Source: an uncultured Oscillospiraceae bacterium (GTDB lineage Bacteria > Bacillota > Clostridia > Oscillospirales > Oscillospiraceae). From it: a stretch of 12,473 nt of DNA. Below, one piece after another: positions 6,344-12,473 of this stretch (positions within the stretch are counted from its first letter, which is position 1; each line of letters begins with the position of its first letter). The position numbers and the translations under genes are program-made. A model generated the notes under the pieces. That model was not told the DNA's origin and searched no databases. It saw only the letters and a program-made list of their open reading frames with translations. The stretch is from positions 1 to 12,473 of the forward strand of contig CAJUAS010000043.1 of the NCBI GenBank assembly GCA_910584395.1. Reading direction: 5' to 3'.

Positions 6344-7582
6344 ATGAAAAAGACTCTTGCTCTGCTTTTGGCCGTCTGCATGATGGTCGCTATGCTGGCT
6401 GGCTGCGCCAACGGCGACGATCCCTCGACGACCACTCCCACCCCTGACGCGAACCCCACGGATTCTGTTGACAATCCCGCCGCGGGCGCGATCAAGATTG
6501 GCGGCGTCGGCCCGCTGACCGGCGGCGCGGCGATTTACGGCAATGCCGCCGCCAACGGCGCGAAGATCGCCGCCGAGGAGATCAACGCGCTGGGCGGGCT
6601 GCAGCTCGACCTTCGCTATGAGGACGACGCCCACGACGCGGAGAAGTCCGTCAACGCCTACAACACCCTGAAGGGCTGGGGGATGCAGGTGTTTCTGGGC
6701 AGCGTGACCTCCACCCCCGGCGTCGCCACCTCTGTGGAGGCCAACGCCGACCATATGTTTTACCTGACCCCGTCCGCCTCCTCCACCGACGTGCTGGGCG
6801 GCGTAGCCAACCCCCTGACGGGCACGGTGGACATTGAGCGCAAAGACAACGTGTTCCAGATGTGCTTCGTCGATCCCAACCAAGGCTCTGCTTCCGCCCA
6901 ATACATTGCCGACCAGTCCCTCGGCTCGAAGATCGCGGTCATCTATAAGAATGACGACGTTTACTCCACCGGCGTGTATAACTCCTTTGACGCCAAGGCC
7001 AAGGAGCTGGGCCTCAACGTGGTGAGCGTCACCACCTTCACCGAGGACACCAAGACCGACTTCTCCGTCCAGCTGGGCGACGCCAAGGCCAAGGAGGCCG
7101 ATCTGGTGTTCCTGCCCATGTACTATGACGCCGCCGCCCTGATCTTTACTCAGGCCAACGCCATGGGCTACGCCCCCAAGTGGTTCGGCATCGACGGTAT
7201 GGACGGCATTCTGGGCGTGGAGGGCTTCGACACCTCTCTGGCCGAGGGCGTCATGCTTCTGACCCCCTTCAATGCCGACGCCGAGGACGACGCCACCCAG
7301 TCCTTCGTGGCCAAGTACAAGGCCGCTTACGGCGAGACCCCCAACCAGTTCGCCGCCGACGCCTATGACTGCGTCTACGCCATCTACGCCGCGCTGAGCA
7401 ACGCCGGCGTCACCGCCGACATGAGCGCTTCCGACATCTGCGACGCGCTGATCGGGCAGTTTACCTCCATGACCTTCGACGGCCTCACCGGCGAGGGCAT
7501 GACGTGGGACGCCTCCGGCGCGGTGACCAAGTCCCCCAAGGGCATGGTCATCCAGAACGGCGCTTACGTCGGTATGGACTAA
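6344..7582 (+). CDS. livK: Branched-chain amino-acid ABC transporter substrate-binding lipoprotein
   Basis: From ATG 6344 the product is 412 residues. AAAGGAGG (6327-6334) lies nine bases upstream and favours this start over an in-frame TTG at 6335. It begins with a lipoprotein signal peptide MKKTLALLLAV and a lipobox LAGC with Cys21, so it should be anchored to the outer face of the membrane. A Thr/Pro/Asp-rich tether follows (about 24-47), then a two-lobed type I periplasmic-binding domain (about 49-412). IKIGGVGPLTGGAAIYG is the classic start of LivJ/LivK-like receptors. FVDPNQGSASAQYIADQ, IAVIYKNDDVYSTG and DAYDCVYAIYAAL also fit. It is the receptor of the importer encoded just downstream. 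The ligand may be Leu/Ile/Val, but the family also takes urea, short amides and other amino acids. It is separated from livH by a hairpin likely to raise its share of the transcript. Confidence 0.93.
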   Translation: MKKTLALLLAVCMMVAMLAGCANGDDPSTTTPTPDANPTDSVDNPAAGAIKIGGVGPLTGGAAIYGNAAANGAKIAAEEINALGGLQLDLRYEDDAHDAEKSVNAYNTLKGWGMQVFLGSVTSTPGVATSVEANADHMFYLTPSASSTDVLGGVANPLTGTVDIERKDNVFQMCFVDPNQGSASAQYIADQSLGSKIAVIYKNDDVYSTGVYNSFDAKAKELGLNVVSVTTFTEDTKTDFSVQLGDAKAKEADLVFLPMYYDAAALIFTQANAMGYAPKWFGIDGMDGILGVEGFDTSLAEGVMLLTPFNADAEDDATQSFVAKYKAAYGETPNQFAADAYDCVYAIYAALSNAGVTADMSASDICDALIGQFTSMTFDGLTGEGMTWDASGAVTKSPKGMVIQNGAYVGMD

Positions 7583-7586
7583 ATTA

Positions 7587-7598
7587 GAAGCGCGACCC
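7587..7598 (+). repeat. 12-base repeat GAAGCGCGACCC, copy 2 (after livK)
   Basis: It is identical to the copy after groEL, and begins five bases after the livK stop. Downstream lie two small hairpin options (CCCGT/ACGGG at 7596-7610 and GCGT/ACGC at 7612-7622) and then the strong stem at 7639-7670. Confidence 0.6.
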
Positions 7599-7638
7599 GT
7601 GTCCAACGGGAGCGTGACACGCAGGAGAACGCAGACCC

Positions 7639-7670
7639 AAAAGAGGGCCGCCATGCGGCGGCCCTCTTTT
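7639..7670 (+). terminator. Terminator-like hairpin between livK and livH (probable attenuator)
   Basis: A perfect 14-bp stem pairs AAAAGAGGGCCGCC with GGCGGCCCTCTTTT around an ATGC loop. The T-run is only the four bases of the stem end, then CC, and another four Ts at 7677-7680. Termination is therefore probably partial, allowing read-through into livHMGF while stabilising and enriching the livK message. No good promoter is visible between it and livH. Confidence 0.75.
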
Positions 7671-7697
7671 CCGTACTTTTGAGAGAACAACGCAAAT

Positions 7698-7703
7698 GAG
7701 GTG
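7698..7703 (+). promoter_or_regulatory. Ribosome binding site deciding the livH start
   Basis: GAGGTG lies nine bases before ATG 7713. In-frame GTG 7701 and TTG 7704 overlap this site and have no ribosome site of their own at good spacing, so ATG 7713 is preferred. Confidence 0.6.
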
Positions 7704-7712
7704 TTGCAACCT

Positions 7713-8597
7713 ATGGTAAAGTTCCTGACCTTCCTGATCAACGGCGTCAGCTTGGGCAGCGTCTATGCCATTATCGCGCTGGGCTACACCATGGTGTACG
7801 GCATCGCCAAGATGCTGAACTTTGCCCACGGCGACGTCATTATGGTGGGCTCGTATATGTGCTTTTTCGCCATCTCCAGCTACCACATGAACCCGGTGGC
7901 GGGGGTGCTGCTGGCCATGGTGGTCTGCACGCTGCTGGGCATGGTGATCGAGCGGCTGGCCTACAAGCCCCTGCGCCAAGCCCCGTCTTTAGCGGTGCTT
8001 ATCACCGCCATCGGCGTGAGTTATTTCCTCCAAAACGGCGCGCAGCTCCTTTGGGGGTCGAACAACAAGATGTTCCCCGCCTTTTTGAAGGGGGACGCGT
8101 TCTCCTTCCTCGGCGGGGAGCTGAAGGTCTCGGTGACCACGGTGGTCAACGTGGTGGTGTGCGTGGTGGTCATGCTGGCCCTCACTTGGTTCACCGGAAA
8201 AACCAAGATGGGCAAGGCCATGCGGGCCTGCTCGGAGGACAAGGGCGCGGCCCAGCTCATGGGCATCAACGTGGACACCACCATTTCTATGACCTTTGCC
8301 ATCGGCTCGGCGCTGGCGGCGGTGGCCGGGGTGCTTTATATGTCCAGCTACCCCATTTTGGTGCCCACCACCGGCTCGATGCCCGGCATTAAGGCGTTCA
8401 CTGCCGCGGTGTTCGGCGGCATCGGCTCGATTCCCGGCGCGCTGCTGGGCGGTCTGCTGCTGGGGGTCATTGAGATCTTTGCCGGCGGCTATATCAACAC
8501 CCAGCTCCAAAACGCCATCGTGTTTGCGGTGCTCATCGTGGTGCTGCTGGTCAAACCCACCGGTCTGCTGGGCAAGCAGATCCGGGAGAAAGTGTAA
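7713..8597 (+). CDS. livH: Branched-chain amino-acid ABC transporter permease LivH
   Basis: From ATG 7713 the protein is 294 residues, the normal LivH length, and very hydrophobic with about eight membrane segments. The N-terminal GVSLGSVYAIIALGYTMVYG, followed by KMLNFAHGDVIMVG, is the LivH hallmark. SSYPILVPTTGSMPGIKAF and FGGIGSIPGALLGGLLLG match the C-terminal region that contacts the ATPases, and KPTGLLGK is the usual ending. It pairs with LivM to form the transmembrane channel. The stop at 8595-8597 is 13 bases before livM, with AAGGGGGGCGGCGAG between as ribosome site. Confidence 0.95.
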   Translation: MVKFLTFLINGVSLGSVYAIIALGYTMVYGIAKMLNFAHGDVIMVGSYMCFFAISSYHMNPVAGVLLAMVVCTLLGMVIERLAYKPLRQAPSLAVLITAIGVSYFLQNGAQLLWGSNNKMFPAFLKGDAFSFLGGELKVSVTTVVNVVVCVVVMLALTWFTGKTKMGKAMRACSEDKGAAQLMGINVDTTISMTFAIGSALAAVAGVLYMSSYPILVPTTGSMPGIKAFTAAVFGGIGSIPGALLGGLLLGVIEIFAGGYINTQLQNAIVFAVLIVVLLVKPTGLLGKQIREKV

Positions 8598-8610
8598 GGG
8601 GGGCGGCGAG

Positions 8611-9684
8611 ATGAAGAAGGGAAAGAAGCTGTCCGCCACCAACCGCACCAACTATCTGACCTATCTGGGCGTGATTCTGGCCTTTGCCATTCTCCAGCCC
8701 ATGTCTGCGGCGGGGAAGCTCTCCCCCACCATGCAGGGTCAGCTTGTGCCCATCTGCGCCTACGTGGTCATGGCCTTGTCCCTCAACCTCACCGTAGGGG
8801 TGCTGGGCGAGCTGTCTCTGGGCCACGCGGGCTTTATGAGCGTGGGCGCGTTTTCCGGCGCAGTGGCCGCCTCCGCCCTGAAGGACGCCATCCCCAACGG
8901 GGGGCTGCGGCTGGCCGTGGCCATGGTCATCGGCGCGGTGTTCGCCGGGATCGTGGGCGTGCTCATCAGCGTCCCTGTCCTGCGCCTTAACGGCGACTAT
9001 CTGGCCATTGTCACGCTGGCCTTTGGCCAGATCATCAAGTCCGTTGTGGAAAACCTCTATGTGGGGGTGGACGGCCGCGGCCTTCACTTCGGCTTCCTCA
9101 AGCCCTTGACCAATTTGGGGCAGGGCGGACGCATGATCCTCAACGGGCCGATGGGCATCCCCAACATTACCAAGATCTCCTCCTTTGTGGCGGGCTTCGT
9201 GCTGGTGATGGTGACGCTGGCCGTGATCTTCAATCTGGTGAACTCCCGCGCCGGCCGGGCCATCATGGCCATCCGGGACAACCGCATCGCCGCGGAGAGC
9301 GTGGGGCTGAACATCACCAAGTATAAGATGATGGCCTTTGTCACCTCCGCCGCGCTGGCGGGCGCGGCGGGCGCGCTGTTCGCGCTGGGCCAGAACACCA
9401 TCGTGGCCTCCAAGTTCGACTTCAACACCTCCATCCTCATTCTGGTGTATGTGGTGTTGGGCGGTCAGGGCAAGATGTGGGGGTCGATCATCGCCGCCAC
9501 CTTCCTCACCGTCCTGCCCGAGACCCCCGCCATGCGCGGGCTGGCGGACTACCGGATGCTGGTGTATGCCATCGTGCTGATTCTGGTCATGCTGGCCACC
9601 AACAACCCCGCCCTCCAGAGCTTTTTTGCCCGCTTTAAAAAGGCTGGGGAGGACAAGACCGTGAAAGGAGGGGAGCAGGCATGA
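8611..9684 (+). CDS. livM: Branched-chain amino-acid ABC transporter permease LivM
   Basis: The product is 357 residues from ATG 8611. An open frame reaches back inside livH to 8296 but that part is a shadow. A lysine-rich start (MKKGKK) precedes a first membrane helix. LSLNLTVGVLGELSLGHAGF and the following serine/glycine-rich helix are LivM signatures, as is LRLNGDYLAIVTLAFGQII. The cytoplasmic loop RAGRAIMAIRDNRIAAESVG (about residues 215-235) is the coupling segment to the ATPases. VVLGGQGKMWGSIIAA lies near the end. It forms the second half of the channel with LivH. Its TGA overlaps the livG start by ATGA, so the two are translationally coupled. Confidence 0.95.
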   Translation: MKKGKKLSATNRTNYLTYLGVILAFAILQPMSAAGKLSPTMQGQLVPICAYVVMALSLNLTVGVLGELSLGHAGFMSVGAFSGAVAASALKDAIPNGGLRLAVAMVIGAVFAGIVGVLISVPVLRLNGDYLAIVTLAFGQIIKSVVENLYVGVDGRGLHFGFLKPLTNLGQGGRMILNGPMGIPNITKISSFVAGFVLVMVTLAVIFNLVNSRAGRAIMAIRDNRIAAESVGLNITKYKMMAFVTSAALAGAAGALFALGQNTIVASKFDFNTSILILVYVVLGGQGKMWGSIIAATFLTVLPETPAMRGLADYRMLVYAIVLILVMLATNNPALQSFFARFKKAGEDKTVKGGEQA

Positions 9685-10535
9685 GTGAGCGACCCAAGCG
9701 TCCCCCGACCAAGCTGGTGCCCGTCCCCAGCGTGAACAAGATCCCGGAGCGGGACATCAACAAAGCCCCCATTTTGGAGTGCCAGCACCTTGGCATCGAC
9801 TTCGGCGGCCTGACGGCGGTGAACGACTTCAACATGGCCATCGGCCGCACCGAGATCGCCGGGCTGATCGGCCCAAACGGCGCGGGCAAGACCACGGTGT
9901 TTAACCTGCTGACCAAGGTGTACCAGCCCACCCGGGGCACGATCCTGCTGGACGGGGTGGACACCCACAACATGACCACCGTTCAGGTGAACAAGGCGGG
10001 CATCGCCCGCACCTTCCAGAACATCCGCCTGTTTTCCAACCTCTCGGTGGAGGACAACGTGAAGATCGGCCTGCACAATCAGGTCAAGTACGGGATGCTT
10101 CAGGGCGTCCTTCGCCTTCCGAAGTATTGGAAGGAGGAAAAGCGCGCCCACGAGAGCGCCATGGAGCTGCTCCACATCTTTGACATGGAGGATCTGGCCT
10201 CCCATCAGGCAGGCAGCCTCCCCTACGGCGCGCAGCGGCGGCTGGAAATCGTCCGCGCCCTCGCCACCAACCCCTCCCTCCTCCTGCTGGACGAGCCGGC
10301 GGCGGGCATGAACCCCTCCGAGACCGCCGAGCTGATGGACAACATCGTGAAGATCCGGGACACCTTCCACATCGCCGTCCTCCTCATCGAACACGATATG
10401 TCTCTGGTCATGGGGATCTGCGAGGGGATCTGCGTTCTCAACTTCGGCGAGATCATCGCCAAGGGCACTCCCGACGAGATCAAAAACGACCCGCAGGTCA
10501 TCGAAGCCTATCTGGGCAAGAAACGGGAGGTGTAA
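9681..10535 (+). CDS. livG: Branched-chain amino-acid ABC transporter ATP-binding protein LivG
   Basis: The 284-residue ATPase energises uptake together with LivF on the inner membrane face. It has Walker A GPNGAGKT (64-71), Q-loop Gln113 in ARTFQNIRLF, the LivG-type signature LPYGAQRR (180-187) in place of LSGGQ, Walker B LLLLDEP (200-206) and the H-loop His238 in IEHDM. The C-terminus GEIIAKGTPDEI...AYLG is typical of LivG. Residues 1-29 form an extra basic, proline-rich N-terminal arm before the first strand ILECQHLGIDFGG; usual LivG proteins start only a few residues before this strand. GGAGGGGAG (9667-9675) is the ribosome site for ATG 9681, which overlaps the livM stop. Confidence 0.95.
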   Translation: MSERPKRPPTKLVPVPSVNKIPERDINKAPILECQHLGIDFGGLTAVNDFNMAIGRTEIAGLIGPNGAGKTTVFNLLTKVYQPTRGTILLDGVDTHNMTTVQVNKAGIARTFQNIRLFSNLSVEDNVKIGLHNQVKYGMLQGVLRLPKYWKEEKRAHESAMELLHIFDMEDLASHQAGSLPYGAQRRLEIVRALATNPSLLLLDEPAAGMNPSETAELMDNIVKIRDTFHIAVLLIEHDMSLVMGICEGICVLNFGEIIAKGTPDEIKNDPQVIEAYLGKKREV

Positions 10536-10539
10536 GGCC

Positions 10540-11244
10540 ATGCTGCTGACAGTTGACAACATGAACGTCTACTATGGCGCGATCCACGCCATCAAGGGCA
10601 TCTCCTTTGAGGTGGCCGAGGGGGAGATCGTCACCCTCATCGGCGCCAACGGCGCGGGCAAGTCCACCACCCTGAAAACCGTCTCCGGCCTCCTGCGCTC
10701 CAAGACCGGCTCGATCACCTTTGAGGACAAGGATATCTCCAATGTTCCCCCTCATAAGCTGGTGGCCCACGGCTTGGCCCACGTGCCCGAAGGCCGCCGG
10801 GTGTTTCTCCAGATGACCGTGGAGGAAAATTTGGAGATGGGCGCGTACACCCAAAAGGCGGGCAATGTGGACAGCCATCTGGACAAGGTCTACGAGCTGT
10901 TTCCCCGCCTGAGGGAGCGCCGCCGCCAGATCGCCGGGACGCTCTCCGGCGGCGAGCAGCAGATGCTCGCCATGGGCCGCGCCCTTATGTCCGACCCCAA
11001 GCTGATGATGCTGGACGAGCCGTCCATGGGCCTCGCCCCCATTTTGGTGGATCAGATCTTTGACATCATCAAGGATCTCCACAAGGCGGGTACGACCATC
11101 CTTCTGGTGGAGCAGAACGCCCAGATGGCCCTTTCGGTGGCCGACCGGGGCTACGTTTTGGAGACGGGCAAGATCGTCAAGTCCGCCCCCGCCAAGGAGC
11201 TTCTCAACGACGCCGCCGTCAAGGCCGCCTATCTGGGCGGTTGA
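10540..11244 (+). CDS. livF: Branched-chain amino-acid ABC transporter ATP-binding protein LivF
   Basis: The protein is 234 residues, the standard LivF length. Walker A is IGANGAGKS (34-42), the LivF-typical HVPEGRRVF follows (81-89), the signature is LSGGEQQM (135-142), and Walker B is LMMLDEP (155-161). The switch position is Gln192 in VEQNA rather than histidine, which is normal for LivF. The ending AAYLGG is also typical. It forms the ATPase pair with LivG. GGGAGGTG (10525-10532) lies seven bases before the ATG and overlaps the livG stop, leaving only a four-base gap. No terminator is seen after its stop before the thrS promoter at 11262. Confidence 0.95.
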   Translation: MLLTVDNMNVYYGAIHAIKGISFEVAEGEIVTLIGANGAGKSTTLKTVSGLLRSKTGSITFEDKDISNVPPHKLVAHGLAHVPEGRRVFLQMTVEENLEMGAYTQKAGNVDSHLDKVYELFPRLRERRRQIAGTLSGGEQQMLAMGRALMSDPKLMMLDEPSMGLAPILVDQIFDIIKDLHKAGTTILLVEQNAQMALSVADRGYVLETGKIVKSAPAKELLNDAAVKAAYLGG

Positions 11245-11261
11245 GAAAAGCCCGCGTCCTC

Positions 11262-11290
11262 TTGACTTTTGCCCCGGCAAGTGCTAAACT
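11262..11290 (+). promoter_or_regulatory. Candidate promoter of the thrS T-box transcript
   Basis: TTGACT (11262-11267) and TAAACT (11285-11290) have 17-base spacing. The -35 matches the consensus at five of six positions and the -10 at four. Transcription would begin near 11297, just before the base of T-box stem I, and only 17 bases separate the livF stop from the -35. Confidence 0.65.
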
Positions 11291-11296
11291 CGCTAT

Positions 11297-11533
11297 ATCG
11301 TTGGCGTTGACGGAGAAGAAACCGCATTGCCCCGTTCAGAGAGAGGCCCGTTTGCTGCGAGGGCCTTACGGAAGGCGGCGGCTGTACCACTCCTGAGCCG
11401 CCCGGGAGAACCGGGCCGGAGCTTTCCCGTTATCGAAAGGCACAAGCGCGCCGCAAGGCGAAGCAGGGTGGAACCGTGGGACGTATTTTTCGCCTCACCC
11501 CTGAACATCACAGGGGTGAGGCGTTTTGCTTTT
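11297..11533 (+). ncRNA. T-box riboswitch leader of thrS (tRNA-Thr sensing)
   Basis: This fills most of the 315-base gap between livF and thrS. Stem I starts near GGAG (11312-11315), which can pair with CTCC (11390-11393). It contains the AGAGAG-type bulge (11338-11344) and a GCCC/GGGC distal arm. ACC at 11386-11388, a threonine codon followed by a purine, is the best specifier; the next triplet ACT also codes threonine. A GCCCGG/CCGGGC stem (11400-11416) and a CGCC-GCAA-GGCG hairpin (11449-11460) follow. The T-box sequence AGGGTGGAACCGTG is at 11465-11478. Its TGGA bulge predicts U as the tRNA discriminator base. Uncharged tRNA-Thr should stabilise the antiterminator and allow thrS transcription. 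The T-box call is firm; pairings were done by eye. Confidence 0.95.
11491..11533 (+). terminator. T-box-controlled intrinsic terminator before thrS
   Basis: CGCCTCACCCCTG (11491-11503) pairs perfectly with CAGGGGTGAGGCG (11511-11523) around AACATCA, then TTTTGCTTTT. The stem competes with the antiterminator formed using the T-box sequence upstream. It ends 27 bases before the thrS start. Confidence 0.93.
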
Positions 11534-11559
11534 CCCCGCGAATACAAGGAGGCTCTATC

Positions 11560-12473
11560 ATGGCAGAGGAAAACAATTTGTATACCTTTGAAAACGAGAC
11601 CTACCGCAAGACCTATTGGCACACCTGCTCCCACATTATGGCGCAGGCGGTCAAGCGTCTTTGGCCCGAGGTGAAGCTGGCCATCGGCCCGTCCATTGAC
11701 GAGGGCTGGTATTACGATATGGACGCGCCCTTTGCCTTTACCCCGGAGCACTTGGAGCAGATCGAAGGCGAAATGCGGAAGATCTGCAAGGAAAAGCTGA
11801 AGCTGGAGCGGTTCGAGCTGCCCCGGGGCGAAGCCCTCAAGCTCATGGAGGACAAGGGCGAGCCGTTTAAGGTGGAGCTGATCAACGACCTCCCTGAAGG
11901 TGAGGTCATCTCCTTCTACAAGCAGGGGGAGTTCACCGACCTGTGCGCCGGCCCCCACCTTGATTCCACCGGCCGGGTGAAGGGCAACGCCCTCAAGCTC
12001 ACCGCCTGCAACGCCGCCTATTGGCGGGGGGACTCCAACCGGGAGACCCTTCAGCGCATCTACGGTATCGCCTTCCCCAAGAAGGAGGAGCTGGACGAAT
12101 ATCTGGCGCGCATCGAGGAGGCCAAGAAGCGGGATCACCGCAAGCTGGGCAAGGAGCTGGGCCTCTTTATGCTCCGGGACGAAGGCCCCGGCTTCCCCTT
12201 CTTTTTGCCCCGCGGCATGGTGCTGAAAAACACGTTGCTGGATTACTGGCGGCAGGTGCATAAGAAGTACGGCTATGTGGAGATCTCCACCCCTATTATG
12301 CTCAACCGCCAGCTTTGGGAGCGCAGCGGCCACTGGGATCACTACAAGAACAATATGTACACCACCGTCATCGACGACGTGGACTTTGCCGTCAAGCCCA
12401 TGAACTGCCCCGGCGGGATGCTGGTCTACGCCAGCGAGCCCCACTCTTACCGTGACCTGCCCCTGCGGGTGGG
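11560..12473 (+). CDS. thrS: Threonine--tRNA ligase, N-terminal part (3' end cut by window), without a TGS domain
   Basis: About 304 residues are visible; the gene runs off the end. The enzyme charges tRNA-Thr. The start is ATG 11560, with AAGGAGG (11546-11552) seven bases upstream. The protein begins almost directly with the editing domain: HTCSH carries the two histidines (HxxxH), and DLCAGPH the Cys and His, that clear mischarged Ser-tRNA-Thr. The usual N-terminal TGS domain of about 60 residues is absent, and the T-box terminator just upstream leaves no room for it. The linker helix (EEAKKRDHRKLGKELGLF) leads into the catalytic core: FPFFLPRGMVLKN, then motif 1 around YGYVEISTPIM, then FAVKPMNCPGGMLVY with the zinc-binding cysteine. 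Similar TGS-less ThrRS proteins occur, to my knowledge, in other gut clostridia. Confidence 0.95.
   Translation, partial: MAEENNLYTFENETYRKTYWHTCSHIMAQAVKRLWPEVKLAIGPSIDEGWYYDMDAPFAFTPEHLEQIEGEMRKICKEKLKLERFELPRGEALKLMEDKGEPFKVELINDLPEGEVISFYKQGEFTDLCAGPHLDSTGRVKGNALKLTACNAAYWRGDSNRETLQRIYGIAFPKKEELDEYLARIEEAKKRDHRKLGKELGLFMLRDEGPGFPFFLPRGMVLKNTLLDYWRQVHKKYGYVEISTPIMLNRQLWERSGHWDHYKNNMYTTVIDDVDFAVKPMNCPGGMLVYASEPHSYRDLPLRV

Noticed and set aside
6257..7741. 494-codon open frame on the - strand opposite livK
   Set aside because: Its translation is repetitive Gly/Val/His-rich with no domain, and it spans the liv promoter and the livK terminator hairpin; it is a codon-bias shadow.
8296..8610. 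Long 5' extension of the livM frame into livH
   Set aside because: It overlaps livH coding sequence and reads as Cys/Trp/Ser-rich shadow; a proper LivM start with a ribosome site exists at 8611.
10552..10559. GTTGACAA in the start of livF as a regulatory half-site
   Set aside because: It is a single copy with no inverted partner nearby and encodes Val-Asp-Asn in the conserved start of the protein.
11293..12444. 383-codon open frame on the - strand across the T-box and thrS
   Set aside because: It runs through a structured riboswitch and the conserved ThrRS sequence; no recognisable protein features.
1..12473. Mobile element, CRISPR array, toxin-antitoxin or phage-defence system
   Set aside because: No transposase, integrase, regularly spaced repeats, small paired genes or defence domains were seen; every frame of good quality belongs to a known housekeeping or transport family.

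Overview
The window reads as a GC-rich chromosome segment from an anaerobic Firmicute, most likely a gut clostridium of the Oscillospirales (Flavonifractor/Intestinimonas/Oscillibacter-like). This is inferred from the CIRCE-controlled groESL operon, the T-box in front of thrS, the strong AGGAGG ribosome sites and the protein sequence styles; no taxonomic search was possible. Every supported gene is on the + strand. The two end genes are cut by the window edges.

Region 1 (1-3346) is a housekeeping run. It holds the C-terminus of a RelA/SpoT (p)ppGpp synthetase/hydrolase, an aspartate/glutamate racemase-family protein and a THUMP-containing RNA guanine methyltransferase, joined by two ATGA overlaps. 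A YegS/DgkB-type lipid kinase follows after a 57-base gap, and an intrinsic terminator closes the run.

Region 2 (3396-5481) is groES-groEL. It has a sigma-A-type promoter, a perfect CIRCE operator and a perfect 13-bp terminator hairpin. Region 3 (5463-6230) is one short-chain dehydrogenase/reductase gene. Its GASCE...YSAAK signature resembles the YmfI type (EF-P 5-aminopentanone reductase). Its candidate promoter uses the groEL terminator sequence as its -35.

Region 4 (6284-11244) is a complete branched-chain amino-acid (or related amino-acid/amide) ABC importer: lipoprotein receptor livK, permeases livH and livM, and ATPases livG and livF. The promoter matches the -35/-10 consensus exactly and lies inside a perfect 10-bp inverted repeat that looks like an operator. 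A strong hairpin between livK and livH probably makes the receptor more abundant than the membrane complex.

Region 5 (11262-12473) is thrS under T-box control: promoter, stem I with a Thr specifier, T-box sequence, terminator, then a threonyl-tRNA synthetase that starts at the editing domain with no TGS domain. Together the window combines stringent-response, protein-folding, translation and amino-acid uptake genes, each unit with its own switch.

I found no mobile element, CRISPR array, tRNA, rRNA or clearly new gene system. The most interesting material is regulatory: the liv promoter dyad and its scattered half-sites, promoter/terminator overlaps at two junctions, and a 12-base repeat placed just after two different stop codons.
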